64,000 nucleotides of DNA from an uncultured Pseudomonadota bacterium (lineage in GTDB: Bacteria; Myxococcota_A; UBA796; SXON01). Shown here piece after piece: positions 42,893 to 52,309 of the stretch; the stretch's first letter is position 1; each line of letters opens with the position of its first letter. The notes beneath the pieces are model-generated. The model did no database searches, was not told where the DNA came from, and saw nothing but the letters and a program-made list of their open reading frames with translations. The position numbers and the translations under genes are program-made. Location of the stretch: positions 62,001-126,000 of the forward strand of contig CAIQVJ010000019.1 in NCBI GenBank assembly GCA_903875225.1, in the 5' to 3' direction.

Positions 42893-43552
42893 CTAGTAGT
42901 ACAGGTAGACGGCGGTGTAGTAGCGCATGAAGGTCATGTCGCTCGCGTCGCCGGTGTTGTAGCCGTAGCCGCCGTAGTTGTAGGCGAGGGGGCCCCAGCC
43001 GTTGGTGCTGCTGTAGTACATGAGGACGGTGTCGAACGTGTAGACCGTGCCGTTGTAGTCGTAGTCGTAGCTGTCAGCGAAGCCCCAGGAGGCGGTGAAG
43101 CCGTCCCAGTCGCCGGCCGCGAGGCCAACGTCACCGCAGTGGTCGCCGGTGGCCGTGCCGCCGGAGAGGCCGAGGTTGAACGCCCACTGGCAGCCCGCGC
43201 AGGTCGGCGCGGAGTCGCCGGTCTCGGACCACTGGGACATGTCGGTGCACACCGCGTTGAGCGAGGTGTCGGTGACGAGGAAGCCGAAGTGGCCGTCGAT
43301 GAAGTTGCCGGCGCTGGTCTGGGCGTCGCCCGCGTACCAGACGATGCCGATGGCGGTGTCCGCATCGGCGTCGGTGTCGGTGTCCGCATCGGTGTCGGCG
43401 TCGGAGTCCGCATCGGAGTCGGCGTCGGTGTCGGCGTCGCCCGTGTTGCTGTCGCAGTTCGCGCCGGTGTCGCACTTGGTGTCCTCGCCGCAGCCGGCGA
43501 GGGCGAAGAGCGCGAGGGGCGCGGTGAAGAGGCTGATCTTGAGAAGGGTCAT
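42893..43552 (-). CDS. Tyr/Gly-rich lipoprotein with Asp-rich linker
   Basis: A 219-residue lipoprotein. The ATG at 43550-43552 is chosen because AGGAG lies six bases upstream and a signal peptide starts there; a longer frame is not needed. The lipobox (FALAGC) is followed by a Cys-containing stretch and about 28 residues of Asp-Thr/Ser-Asp-Ala repeat. The remaining part is Tyr/Gly/Asp-rich with four or more Cys, resembling a surface beta-fold. It is followed by a strong terminator and looks like a single-gene unit. Function unknown. Confidence 0.8.
   Translation of the reverse strand: MTLLKISLFTAPLALFALAGCGEDTKCDTGANCDSNTGDADTDADSDADSDADTDADTDTDADADTAIGIVWYAGDAQTSAGNFIDGHFGFLVTDTSLNAVCTDMSQWSETGDSAPTCAGCQWAFNLGLSGGTATGDHCGDVGLAAGDWDGFTASWGFADSYDYDYNGTVYTFDTVLMYYSSTNGWGPLAYNYGGYGYNTGDASDMTFMRYYTAVYLYY
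43357..43440. repeat. Tandem hexamer repeat encoding Asp-rich linker
   Basis: Plus-strand GTGTCG, GCGTCG and GCATCG hexamers encode the Asp-Thr/Ser/Ala stalk of the lipoprotein at 42893-43552. It is in frame and imperfect. Confidence 0.8.
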
Positions 43553-43745
43553 GAGGTCTCCTGAGGGGGTGAAGGGCAGCGGGGGCGGTCCGGTTTGATC
43601 GGATCCGAGCAGCGGACGCACCATACACGGTCATGAAACGTCACGCAAGCCCGAGTTTTGATTCCGCTGCCGAACGGGCCGGAGAGCGCGTTCGGGACCG
43701 GATCGCGGCCCCGGTCATCCTGCGGATGCGGGTTACCGGGGGGGC

Positions 43746-44594
43746 GTGCGCCTCGCGATCACCAGTGACATCCACATCGACCTGAACGGCCACGCGGTGC
43801 TCGACGCGCTGTGTGCCCGGGTGCGCGCTGTGCAGCCTGACGTGCTGATCGTAGCGGGGGACATCGCCACCGGGGCGACCACGTTCCTGTCCACCCTGCT
43901 CGCGCTCCGGCCCTGTGCTCCTGAGCTCCTCGTGGTCGCCGGGAACCACGATGTGTGGACCAGCCCGGGCGCGAGGTCACAAGGAATTGACAGCTGGGCG
44001 TGGCTCGACAAGCTGCTGCCCGCGCTGTGCGTCGAGGCGGGCGCCCACCTCCTGGACGCAGGCCCGGTGGTCCTCGGCAAGGTCGGGTTCGCCGGCTCCC
44101 TCGGCTGGTACGACCTCACGATGCGGGAGCACCTGCTCGACGTACCGCCCGACGCCTACGCCACCGGCCGGTTCGGCGGCCTGATGTGGAACGACCACCG
44201 GTTCGCCTTCTTCGACGACGGCGCTGGCCGGGCACTCGCCTGCGACGTCGTCGCCGAGCGGCTCCGCGCCCGGCTGCTCGACCACCTCGCGGCGCTCGAC
44301 TGCAGTCGCGTCGTGGTCGCCACGCACACGCTCGCGTTCGAGCGGCAGGTGTTCCGCAAGGAGCGCGATGCCTGGCGTTTTGTGAACGCGTTCATGGGCT
44401 CCCTGCGTACGGGCGAGCTGATCGCCGCCGATCGTCGGATCGAGCTTGCGATCGCGGGCCACACGCACATCCCGAGCGACCAGCGGATCGGGCGCGTGCG
44501 CGCGCTCGTCAGCCCGCTGGGGTACAAGAAGGAGTGGCGTGCGCCCGACGTGGTCGGCGCCGTCGAGAAGGCCCTCGCTGTCGTGGACCTGTGA
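43746..44594 (+). CDS. Calcineurin-like metallophosphoesterase
   Basis: A 282-residue phosphoesterase of the Mre11/Icc-like group. Motifs in order are SDIHID, AGDIATG, AGNHDVW, ATHT and AGHTHIPSD; together they bind two metal ions. It lacks an export signal and should act in the cytosol. The substrate is unknown. The GTG start is used. Its stop overlaps the ATG of the CoaB-like gene (TGATG), so the two are coupled. It is divergent from the Asp-linker lipoprotein. Confidence 0.85.
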   Translation: MRLAITSDIHIDLNGHAVLDALCARVRAVQPDVLIVAGDIATGATTFLSTLLALRPCAPELLVVAGNHDVWTSPGARSQGIDSWAWLDKLLPALCVEAGAHLLDAGPVVLGKVGFAGSLGWYDLTMREHLLDVPPDAYATGRFGGLMWNDHRFAFFDDGAGRALACDVVAERLRARLLDHLAALDCSRVVVATHTLAFERQVFRKERDAWRFVNAFMGSLRTGELIAADRRIELAIAGHTHIPSDQRIGRVRALVSPLGYKKEWRAPDVVGAVEKALAVVDL

Positions 44595-45211
44595 TGCGCC
44601 CGACCCTGATCACCTGTGGTGCCACCCGGAACCCGCTCGACGCGATCCGCTACCTCTCGGCGCGGGCGACGGGCAGCACCGGGATCCAGATCGCGTCTGC
44701 GTTGTTGGCGCAGGGGCGGGAGGTGCACGTGCTGGCGAGCCTCGAAGCCTCGCTCCGCGCGCCGGGGCTGAACGCCGAGGTGTATGGCTCCACGCGTGAT
44801 CTCGAGGCCCGCATGCACACGTGGTGCCGCGCCCATCCCGACGGGGTGGTCGTGCACTCGGCCGCGGTGGGGGACTACGAGAACCTGCATGCCGCCGAAG
44901 CCGGGAAGATCCCGTCGGGGCAGCAGGAGCTGGTCCTGCGCCTCACGCCCACGCCGAAGATCCTCGACCAGGTGCGGGGCTGGGCGCCCGGGGCGTTCCT
45001 CGTGAGCTTCAAGGCCGCCGCCCCCGGGGTGACCGCCGGAGAGCTCGAAGCGATCGCGCGGGCCCAGGCCCTGCGCACGCGCTCGGACCTGGTGTTCGCG
45101 AACGCGCTGGATCACACCGGCACGGACGTGCTGCTGGTTGGTCCGGGCGGTACGCGCGCGTTCCCGGCTCGGGCGGACGCGATCGCGGCGTTGATCGGGG
45201 CGTTGCCGTAG
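44594..45211 (+). CDS. coaB: CoaB-like phosphopantothenate-cysteine ligase
   Basis: A 205-residue protein matching the CoaB half of the usual Dfp/CoaBC fusion. It should join phosphopantothenate to cysteine using a nucleotide. The core motifs are GATRNPLDAIRYLSARATGS, HSAAVGDYE, GKIPSG, LTPTPKIL and SFKAA. The flavin decarboxylase (CoaC) domain is absent, so it must be encoded elsewhere, or this enzyme may act on a different substrate. It is coupled to the upstream metallophosphoesterase by a one-base stop/start overlap; a GTG three bases earlier is an alternative start. A rhodanese gene follows 64 bases downstream. Confidence 0.8.
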   Translation: MRPTLITCGATRNPLDAIRYLSARATGSTGIQIASALLAQGREVHVLASLEASLRAPGLNAEVYGSTRDLEARMHTWCRAHPDGVVVHSAAVGDYENLHAAEAGKIPSGQQELVLRLTPTPKILDQVRGWAPGAFLVSFKAAAPGVTAGELEAIARAQALRTRSDLVFANALDHTGTDVLLVGPGGTRAFPARADAIAALIGALP

Positions 45212-45275
45212 CGCTTCCCGGAAGCCCCCAGAAGTCCGCTCCGCGGATCGGTCGCGGGATGGGATACTTCCGCGT

Positions 45276-45854
45276 ATGCCCTCTCTTCGTGACCTCGCGC
45301 GCCGCGCCGTTTCCCGCGCCCTCGGCGTGAACGCCGAGCCGCCCAAGCCCCCGGTGGTGAGCTTCGCCAGGGTCTCCCCGGCCGTGCAGCGCGTGAACGC
45401 AGAGCGGGATCGGGCGACCGCGCCCGCGGCGTCGCCGTCGCCAGCGCCCCGCGCGACGGCGCGTGCCGCTGTGGAGCAACACCTCGGCAACGACGACCAG
45501 CTCGCGGAGGCCCTCGCCACCATCGCCTGCGGCGCACAGGAGCTGGTGGAGCGGATCGATGCGGGTGAGCCCGTCACCCTCCTGGACGTGCGGGAGCCGT
45601 TCGAGACGCTTGGGGGCGTGGTCCCCGAGGCCATCCGCATCCCGCTCGGGGAGCTCCCCGCGCGGTGGCGGGAGCTCGAAGCGGCCGACGAGGTGGTCTG
45701 CTACTGCGATTCCGGCGCTCGCTCGCTCGAGGCCGCCCGGCTCCTGCGCGCCAACGGCCTGTTCAACGCGACGTCGCTCGACGGCGGCATCGGCGCATGG
45801 ATGGGGGTCGGCGGCAGGGTGGTGCGCCCCGCACAGGATAAGGGGAGCGGGTGA
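45276..45854 (+). CDS. Rhodanese-domain protein
   Basis: A 192-residue protein. The N-terminal 85 residues are a basic, Ala/Pro-rich region of unclear role. The C-terminal part is a rhodanese domain with LLDVREPFETLGG and the active-site loop CYCDSGARS, in which the second Cys should be the persulfide-forming residue, then GIGAWM. Rhodaneses move sulfur or act as sensors. The stop overlaps the GTG of a degenerate aldehyde dehydrogenase (GTGA), so the pair is produced together. This points to a joint role, but none is known. Confidence 0.85.
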   Translation: MPSLRDLARRAVSRALGVNAEPPKPPVVSFARVSPAVQRVNAERDRATAPAASPSPAPRATARAAVEQHLGNDDQLAEALATIACGAQELVERIDAGEPVTLLDVREPFETLGGVVPEAIRIPLGELPARWRELEAADEVVCYCDSGARSLEAARLLRANGLFNATSLDGGIGAWMGVGGRVVRPAQDKGSG

Positions 45855-47437
45855 ACCTCTCCCGCGACCGCCTGCTCCGCCGAGGGGACTACGTCCTCGG
45901 CTCGTTCCTCAAGCCCGAGCACGTGGACGGCTACATCAATGCGGTCAATCCGGGCGACCGGAGCGATCTGCTCGGCCGGTTCCCGTTCTCGGCCCGCTCG
46001 GTGGACGATGCCGTGGACGCCGCCACGACGGGTGCAGCCCGGTGGCGGCGGCTCGGACTGATGGACCGCGCGGCGGCCGTCCGACGGTTCCGGGATCAGC
46101 TCCAGACGCACGGGGAGGCCCTGAGCCGCCTGGTGTGTCGGGAGAACGGCAAGCCGATCTGGGAGGCGCGCCAGGAGGTCGCGGCCGCGCTCCGGACGAT
46201 CGACCTCTACCTCGACGATGGGCTGGGCTTGATCGCCCCCCGCATCATCGAGGAGATCGGGGCCCGCACGGACCACCTCCCGCGCGGCGTCGTCGGGATC
46301 GTCTGTCCCTACAACCTGCCCGTGCAGCTCGCCGTGGGCACGTCGGTGGCCGCGGTGCTCTGCGGCAACTCCGTCGTGATGAAGCCGAGCAAGTTCACCC
46401 CGGGCATCGGTCAGGCCATCGTGGAGCTGTGGGACCGCTGCAAGCTGCCGCGCGGCGTCGTGAACCTGGTGCAGGGGTCCGGGAGCGTGGTCGGCGCGCG
46501 GCTCGTCTCGCATCCCGGGCTCGACGCGCTCGTGTTCGTCGGCAGCTACGAGAGCGCGCGGGAGGTCCGCCGCGCCACCGTCGACAGGCCGGAGCTCCCC
46601 ACGCTGTGCCTCACGGGCGGCAAGGGCATCGCGCTCGTGCTGGACGACGCCGAGGTGGATCGCTCGGTGTACGAGATCCTGGTCGGCGCCTGCCTGACCA
46701 CGGGGCAGCGCCACAATTCCACCGCCCGGGTGATCCTCACCGAGAAGGTCTGGAACGCCGTCGTGCCCGAGCTCGTGCGCCGCGCGGGGCGACTGCAGAT
46801 CGGGTACGGCCTCTCGCCCGACACGTTCATGGGCCCGGTCATCTCGGAGAACTTCCGATCGCGGTACAAGAAGTACGGGCGCGCCGTCATGGCGAAGGGC
46901 CATCGGGCCCACATCGAGGCCGACAGCGTCGAGGTGCCCGGCATGCGCGGGAACTACGTCCGGCCGGCGATCTACGAGATGGACTGGCGCTCCGGGAACG
47001 GGTTCCTGAACGAGGAGCCGCCCGGCCCCACCATCCTGCTCTACAAGGTCGCCGATTGGCAGGAGGCGATCCACCTTCACAACCAGGCGCTCTACCGGCT
47101 GTGCGCGAGCGTGTTCACGCGTACGGACAACCCGAACCTCGGCGAGATCAAGGAGGGCCTGCGCACGGGCGCGCTGAACATCAACCGGTCCACGATCGGC
47201 ACGAGCCTGCGGCTGCCGTCGGTCGGCCTGGGACGCGCGGGCAACGGCGTCGTCGCGGGGATGGAGCTCTTGCGCGTGCTCACCTACCCGCGTGCCGGGA
47301 TCACCGAGAGCCGACCGTTCGACGCTTCGCACCTCGTCCCCGGGGTGGGCTGGTCCGAAAACCCCAACGCGCCCGAGCCGACCACGCACGACGAGGAGTC
47401 TGACCTCGGCGGTGCCCTGGAGCTCTCCGGGGAGTGA
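45851..47437 (+). CDS. Aldehyde-dehydrogenase-fold protein with degenerate active site
   Basis: A 528-residue protein with the full ALDH fold: VVGIVCPYNLPVQL, VVMKPSKFTPG (NAD-binding Lys), GSGSVVGARL and NEEPPGP. The catalytic Cys motif (normally GQxC) reads TTGQRHNSTAR, so the Cys is replaced by His. The general-base Glu region (normally LELGGK) reads LCLTGGK, so the Glu is also lost. Oxidation of aldehydes by the usual route should be impossible. The frame is intact and the rest is well conserved, so it looks like a maintained pseudoenzyme rather than a dead gene. It may bind NAD or act as a structural partner of the coupled rhodanese. The start is a GTG. Confidence 0.85.
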   Translation: MNLSRDRLLRRGDYVLGSFLKPEHVDGYINAVNPGDRSDLLGRFPFSARSVDDAVDAATTGAARWRRLGLMDRAAAVRRFRDQLQTHGEALSRLVCRENGKPIWEARQEVAAALRTIDLYLDDGLGLIAPRIIEEIGARTDHLPRGVVGIVCPYNLPVQLAVGTSVAAVLCGNSVVMKPSKFTPGIGQAIVELWDRCKLPRGVVNLVQGSGSVVGARLVSHPGLDALVFVGSYESAREVRRATVDRPELPTLCLTGGKGIALVLDDAEVDRSVYEILVGACLTTGQRHNSTARVILTEKVWNAVVPELVRRAGRLQIGYGLSPDTFMGPVISENFRSRYKKYGRAVMAKGHRAHIEADSVEVPGMRGNYVRPAIYEMDWRSGNGFLNEEPPGPTILLYKVADWQEAIHLHNQALYRLCASVFTRTDNPNLGEIKEGLRTGALNINRSTIGTSLRLPSVGLGRAGNGVVAGMELLRVLTYPRAGITESRPFDASHLVPGVGWSENPNAPEPTTHDEESDLGGALELSGE

Positions 47438-47480
47438 GCGCCGACGCCGCGCTCCTGCTACGCTGCGCGGAGAGGCCTCG

Positions 47481-48515
47481 ATGTCCCTACTCCTTCTGCT
47501 CGCCTGCACCTCGGCGACGATCCGGTTCGGCGACAAGGCTGGCGTGGTCGACAGTCGAGGTGGCGACGACAGCGTGGTCACGGTCGACGACACCGCGCCC
47601 ATCGACGACACCGCGGCCATCGACGACACCGCGCCCATCGACGACACGGGGGACACGCAGGTCTCCTCCCCCGAGGTCACCTACCGCCCGACGGGGCACG
47701 GCGCCGAGGGGTCCACACTCTCCCTGTACCGCTTGAACAGTGACTTCACGATCGCGGAGGGCGGACCAGGCGTGACAGCCCCCTTCGACGGGGGCGTCTG
47801 GGGCGTGACCTACACGCCCTCCTCCGACGAGTACGGCGACGGTGTGAACTACGTGATCTACGCGGCGTTCGCGAACGACAGCGAGGGCGCCTTGATCGGC
47901 GCCTCCACCTGGCTCACGATGTACGTCGACGGCGTTCCGGGCGACGACCTCGCCAATCTCGGGTTCGTGTCCGGCTGGAACGGTTTCCGGGTGCTGTCCT
48001 CCACCGACACGCCCACGGGCGTCGCACCGTTCGACCTCGATCTCCCGTTCAACCTCGTCAGCGTCGACGCGGTCACGGTCTCGGGCACCTGGTCGGGGCC
48101 GGTCAGCGCCGGCTACCGCCTCGCGGTCTACCCCTACACGGGCACCGGGGCGATGATGTACGACGGCACGCTGCCCGCATCCTGGTCCGTCAGCCTCACG
48201 GGCCGACCCGCGGACACCGCGCTCTCGGAGAACAATGGCATCCTGCTCGGCGGCGGCACGCTGCTCGCCTACAAGGACGCCGACGGCTCGCGCTCGGTCA
48301 CCATGGGCGACAGCTCGCTGGCGACCGGACTCCTCGATTCGGGCGAGAACGTCGGGCTCCTGTGGGTCGACGCGGTGAGCGACGTCGGCACCGCGTTCGC
48401 GCTGGTGGTCGGGGCCGGCTTGCACACGGGGTGGGGTGCCTACGCCATCAACGAGGGCGAGCGGGCGCGGGAGTTGGACGCGACGGAGGGGAGCTCGGTG
48501 CGGTTGGATCCCTGA
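47481..48515 (+). CDS. Lipoprotein with DDTAPI repeat linker
   Basis: A 344-residue lipoprotein. The ATG at 47481 has GGAGAGG before it. The signal peptide is very short (MSLLLLLAC) and its Cys9 should be lipidated. Residues 34-58 carry repeats of Asp-Asp-Thr-Ala-Pro/Ala-Ile, another version of the Asp/Thr stalk. The rest is strand-rich and Gly/Thr/Ser/Asp-rich with no cysteines, suggesting one or two surface beta domains. No enzyme motif. It follows the ALDH-like gene by 43 bases on the same strand. Confidence 0.75.
   Translation: MSLLLLLACTSATIRFGDKAGVVDSRGGDDSVVTVDDTAPIDDTAAIDDTAPIDDTGDTQVSSPEVTYRPTGHGAEGSTLSLYRLNSDFTIAEGGPGVTAPFDGGVWGVTYTPSSDEYGDGVNYVIYAAFANDSEGALIGASTWLTMYVDGVPGDDLANLGFVSGWNGFRVLSSTDTPTGVAPFDLDLPFNLVSVDAVTVSGTWSGPVSAGYRLAVYPYTGTGAMMYDGTLPASWSVSLTGRPADTALSENNGILLGGGTLLAYKDADGSRSVTMGDSSLATGLLDSGENVGLLWVDAVSDVGTAFALVVGAGLHTGWGAYAINEGERARELDATEGSSVRLDP
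47588..47648. repeat. 18-bp-type tandem repeat encoding DDTAPI
   Basis: About three and a half copies of GACGACACCGCGCCCATC, in frame, encode the linker of the downstream lipoprotein. Copies differ in one or two bases. Confidence 0.85.
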
Positions 48516-48536
48516 TTGGCCGGCTATCGGGGCCCT

Positions 48537-49700
48537 CTACCCCTCGAACCCCAGCGCCCCGTGCGCCCGGATGGCTCGCGCCACGGCCTCTTCCGGTGAG
48601 CCGGCCAGCGCGGTGACATGGCCCAGCTTGCGCCTCGCCCGCACCTCCTGCTTGCCGTAGAGGTGCAGGTGGGTGTGGGGCACGGACAGGGCTTCGGGCA
48701 CCCCCGTCAGTTGGACCCGGGCGCGGCTCTTGTCGCCGAGCAGGTTCACCATCGCAGCGGGGCTGCGCAAGGTGGTCTCCCCCAGCGGGAGTCCGCACAC
48801 CGCGCGGATGTGCTGTTCGAACTGGGAGGTTGAGCTGGCCTCGATCGTGAGGTGGCCGGAGTTGTGTACGCGCGGCGCCAGCTCGTTCACCCACACGTCG
48901 TGTCCGCCCCCAGGCGCCGCGACCACGAAGCACTCGACGGTGAGCATTCCGACGATCTGCAACGCCTCGGCGACGCTGCGCGCGATCTCCTCGGCCCTGC
49001 GAGCGACCTCGGGCGAGATGCGGGCCGGGCAGCGCGTCAGGTGCAGGATGCCGCCTGTGTGTTCGTTCTCGAAGGCCGGGTACACCCGCACCTCCCCCGT
49101 GGAGCTCCGGGCGAGGAGGACCGAGATCTCCCGCTCGAAGTTCACCTCCTTCTCCCAGCGGTACGCCGTCGTGCCGTCCATGGTCGGCAGGCTGCCCAGC
49201 TCGGTCTCGGTGCGAACGCGCCATTGCCCGCCGCCGTCGTATCCGCCCCGCGCTGTCTTCACCCGAGCGGGGAGCCCCACCTTCTGCCAGGCGGTGTGCA
49301 GATCCTCGGCGGTTCGCACGCCATACGCGGGCGCGGTCGGGATGCCCAGGCGGTCCAGGAGCGCGCGCTCCGCGAGTCGATCCTGGGTGATGCGCAGCAC
49401 CGATGCGGAGGGATGACAGGGCCGGTGCTCGGAGAGCACATCCACGGTCTCGGCGGGCATGTTCTCCCACTCGAGCGTCACCAGGTCGCAGGTGCGCATC
49501 AGCTCGATGGTGCCCTCGAGGTCTCCGTGCGGCTGGGTGAGGACCCGGTCGGCGATCACCCGGGCGGGGGCGTCGTAGTTGCCGGCCCACACCACCACGC
49601 CGTATCCGAGCGAGCGGGCTGCCATGCCCAGCATGCGCCCCAACTGGCCGCCGCCGAGGATCCCGAGCGTGGCGCCGGGGAGGACGGGACGGGCGCTCAC
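48537..49700 (-). CDS. purK: N5-carboxyaminoimidazole ribonucleotide synthase
   Basis: A 387-residue ATP-grasp enzyme that carboxylates aminoimidazole ribonucleotide with bicarbonate and ATP in purine synthesis. It has the N-terminal [17 protein letters not shown] motif, the ATP-grasp core ([16 protein letters not shown]), and the C-terminal [17 protein letters not shown] active-site signature. Length matches the family. The GTG start overlaps the stop of purE. The product goes directly to PurE. It converges with the preceding lipoprotein gene 21 bases away. Confidence 0.95.
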   Translation of the reverse strand: MSARPVLPGATLGILGGGQLGRMLGMAARSLGYGVVVWAGNYDAPARVIADRVLTQPHGDLEGTIELMRTCDLVTLEWENMPAETVDVLSEHRPCHPSASVLRITQDRLAERALLDRLGIPTAPAYGVRTAEDLHTAWQKVGLPARVKTARGGYDGGGQWRVRTETELGSLPTMDGTTAYRWEKEVNFEREISVLLARSSTGEVRVYPAFENEHTGGILHLTRCPARISPEVARRAEEIARSVAEALQIVGMLTVECFVVAAPGGGHDVWVNELAPRVHNSGHLTIEASSTSQFEQHIRAVCGLPLGETTLRSPAAMVNLLGDKSRARVQLTGVPEALSVPHTHLHLYGKQEVRARRKLGHVTALAGSPEEAVARAIRAHGALGFEG

Positions 49701-50203
49701 GATCCGAGCTCCGGGGTGTCGGCGATGGCGTCGACCGCCTGCTGGGCGTGCCAGGCGTCGAGGCGTGTGGCAAGCTCCGGGTCCTGGATGGCGAGGATCC
49801 GCACGGCGAGGAGCCCGGCGTTGCCGGCGTTCCCGATCGCGACGGTGGCGACTGGAACGCCCTTCGGCATCTGCACGATGGAGAGCAGGGAGTCGAGCCC
49901 GTTGAGCGCACGGGTCTGCACCGGCACGCCGATGACCGGCAGGCGGGTGAGGGCTGCCACCATGCCGGGCAGGTGGGCGGCGCCGCCGGCACCGGCGATG
50001 ATCACGTGCAGACCCCGCCCAGCGGCTGCCTGGGCGTAGTCGTACATACGCGTGGGCGTCCGGTGGGCGGAGACGACCCCGATCTCGAACGCCACGCCGA
50101 ATTGCGTCAGGACGTCGGCTGCGGCCTGCATCGTCTCGCCGTCGGACTTGCTGCCCATGATGATGCCGACGCGGACGGGGGTCGGAGGTGCGGTTGGACT
50201 CAT
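49697..50203 (-). CDS. purE: N5-carboxyaminoimidazole ribonucleotide mutase
   Basis: A 168-residue class I PurE that moves the carboxyl group made by PurK to carbon 4 of the ring. Active-site motifs are [17 protein letters not shown] and [15 protein letters not shown]. Length is typical. The stop overlaps purK's GTG, so the two are translationally coupled. It follows a barrel protein on the same strand by 43 bases, so it may share that promoter or use its own. Confidence 0.95.
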   Translation of the reverse strand: MSPTAPPTPVRVGIIMGSKSDGETMQAAADVLTQFGVAFEIGVVSAHRTPTRMYDYAQAAAGRGLHVIIAGAGGAAHLPGMVAALTRLPVIGVPVQTRALNGLDSLLSIVQMPKGVPVATVAIGNAGNAGLLAVRILAIQDPELATRLDAWHAQQAVDAIADTPELGS

Positions 50204-50246
50204 GGGGCTCCTGCTATCGTGGGCGCTCGCCGCGCTCCCGAAAACC

Positions 50247-51701
50247 CTAGAACCGGAGCGCGATCCCGCCCGTGGCGCGCAACAGCCCGGCCGATGGGTC
50301 CAGCGCGTCGGGCACCGCCGTCACGTCGGGGCTGTCCGACTCGGACGCGCCGTCCGACAGCGTGATCACGTACGGCACCTCCACCAGGAGGGAGAGTTGG
50401 GGCAGCACGTCGATGCTCAAACCGGCTCCCACGGCGATGCCCACGCCGGCGCCGCCCGCGACGTTCGGGTAGTCCACGCTCGAGCCGTCGGGCACCGTGA
50501 ACCCGTCCCAGAGGCGCAGGTGCAGGCCGACGAGCGCGTACGGCTTGACGTAGCCGGTCGCGACCGGGAGGATCCGGGCGCGCGGCTCGATGAAGCCCTG
50601 CACGCTGTTGACCGGGTCGTAGGCCTGGACGTCGGAGGTGGTCGAGCACGCGGTGGCCGGGCACTCCCAGCCCACGTTGAGGTGCTTCTGGCCGGTGAGC
50701 AGCCCAACCTGTAGCGACGTCTCGAGGAACCACGTCGGGGTGTAGGTGATGGCGATGGCCCCGGAGAAGCCGTGCCCAGCGCCGGGCCCGTCCACCGTGG
50801 AGGCCGCCAGCGTCTCGTAGCCATTGCCGTGGTCGCCGACCTCCACACGAACGCCGTACCCCCGGTCCACATCGCCCATGCCGTAGCCGGGCAGGAGCTC
50901 CAGGGAGACCTTTCCGGTGCGGACGCGCTTCTGCTTGAGCCACTCCGCGCGGGCAAGCCCGCTCTCGCGGAACTTCGCATAGGCCCAGGCCGGCACGCCC
51001 ATGTGCGCGCGCTCGTCATCTGCGCTGTCCTGCGGTGCTGCCGGTGCCTTCGGCTTTGGCGGCTTCTCGTCGTGCGCAGGCTTGTCGTCGTGGGCCGGCT
51101 TGTCGTCGTGGGCCGGCTTTGCGGCGTGACTGTCGCGCGAGTCCGGGTCGTCGTCGTCCGCGGCGGGCTTGGAGTCGTGGCTCCCCGTGTCGTGGCCGGT
51201 GGGGCCCGCGTAGGTGTCTTCCGGCATCTGGACGGGGATGCGGGCCGGCTCACCGGCGTCTCCCGCGGCGTCGCGAACCTGTACGGCCAGCCCCGAGATC
51301 CGCACCGCGAGGCGCTCCTCGCTCCCCCCGGGGACGATCTCGTGCACGGTCTCCGTGGGCTCGCTCTCACCGGCCTTGTAGATGCGCGCGTTCACCTCGA
51401 GCCCGCTGGCGGTCTGCCCCACGCCCAATACGACCAGCGCACTCCCGCCTGCATCGCGGTCCCACAGCAGCCGGGGGCAGTCGGGATTGTCCCAGCACGC
51501 GTCGGCGTCGGCATCGGCCCAGCCGCGGATCGCGTCGGCGTCCTGCACGCCGATGCCCTGGTCCCGCAACTGGCTCACGACCATGTCGTAGAAGAGGTAG
51601 GCGACCGAGAAGTCGGAGAGCTGTGCCGGTGTGGCCTCGGGCACGAGCACATCGCCAGCTTGCGCTGCACGGATGCCGAGGGCGAGCAGGGTGAGGAACA
51701 T
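50247..51701 (-). CDS. Outer-membrane barrel protein with Lys/His/Asp repeat spacer
   Basis: A 484-residue exported protein. The signal peptide is short (about 16 residues, ending AAQA). Residues 17-145 look like a periplasmic domain of mixed alpha/beta type. A spacer at about 170-225 is Asp/Lys/His-rich with KPAHDD repeated three times. The remaining 240 residues are alternating Gly/aromatic strands ending in Phe (IALRF), as in outer-membrane beta-barrels. The His-rich spacer could bind metal, but that is inference. It starts three bases after the stop of a small lipoprotein, so the two are cotranscribed. Confidence 0.78.
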   Translation of the reverse strand: MFLTLLALGIRAAQAGDVLVPEATPAQLSDFSVAYLFYDMVVSQLRDQGIGVQDADAIRGWADADADACWDNPDCPRLLWDRDAGGSALVVLGVGQTASGLEVNARIYKAGESEPTETVHEIVPGGSEERLAVRISGLAVQVRDAAGDAGEPARIPVQMPEDTYAGPTGHDTGSHDSKPAADDDDPDSRDSHAAKPAHDDKPAHDDKPAHDEKPPKPKAPAAPQDSADDERAHMGVPAWAYAKFRESGLARAEWLKQKRVRTGKVSLELLPGYGMGDVDRGYGVRVEVGDHGNGYETLAASTVDGPGAGHGFSGAIAITYTPTWFLETSLQVGLLTGQKHLNVGWECPATACSTTSDVQAYDPVNSVQGFIEPRARILPVATGYVKPYALVGLHLRLWDGFTVPDGSSVDYPNVAGGAGVGIAVGAGLSIDVLPQLSLLVEVPYVITLSDGASESDSPDVTAVPDALDPSAGLLRATGGIALRF

Positions 51702-51704
51702 TCG

Positions 51705-52208
51705 CTACCGATCTCGCAGGTTCCGGCACCACTCCGCCGTAAACTTGCCGCTCACCGTCCCATCTGCAAAGGTCACGCTGTCGAAGGAGCCCGAGGCCGA
51801 ATGCTGGTCGTTGACTGAATCGATGGTGATGGCACCGGCGGTGGCGCGGTCGAAGTCCATCTGCGTTCCATCCGTCGCGAGCACCAGCGAGGTGACTTCG
51901 GCGTCGGTCTCGGCGATCGACTTCTCCCCCTCGGCCACATCGCTGCTCACCCAGGTGAACTGCAGGAGCTCGACGGCGTCTGTCGTCGGGGCGACACCCT
52001 CCTCGTAGCTCGTTCGCACGAACGCCACGCCCTCGCAGTCGATGCCCTCGGTCGTGGTCAGCACGATGTAGGGTCCACCGAAAAAGACGGCCTGGATGTT
52101 GCTGAAGTCGATTCCGAGCGCAGTGCCGGTGACGTCGGCGCTGGAGCCGCCGCAGCCCGTCGCCGCAACAAACGACAGGAGGCCGAAGCATGGGAGGAGC
52201 GTTTTCAT
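51705..52208 (-). CDS. Small lipoprotein
   Basis: A 167-residue lipoprotein with a signal peptide ending in a lipobox (AATGC) and a Gly/Ser-rich start to the mature part. The body is strand-rich, with two cysteines (DCEG and EWCRN). No family recognised. It is immediately upstream of the barrel gene (three bases apart) and is likely its envelope partner. The ATG start is 102 bases from the divergent MeaB gene. Confidence 0.75.
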   Translation of the reverse strand: MKTLLPCFGLLSFVAATGCGGSSADVTGTALGIDFSNIQAVFFGGPYIVLTTTEGIDCEGVAFVRTSYEEGVAPTTDAVELLQFTWVSSDVAEGEKSIAETDAEVTSLVLATDGTQMDFDRATAGAITIDSVNDQHSASGSFDSVTFADGTVSGKFTAEWCRNLRDR

Positions 52209-52309
52209 GGCGACACCGGTGAAAGCACGCGGCTAACCGAAAAGGTTCGCGCCCGCTTGTCCGCCGTTCGGTGGCGGTCATCGAAGGCGCACCCGGCTAA
52301 GAGCGCAGG

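Noticed and set aside
43633..43745. Short open frame starting with ATG before the metallophosphoesterase
   Set aside because: It runs into the phosphoesterase in another frame, has no ribosome-binding site and shows no family pattern.
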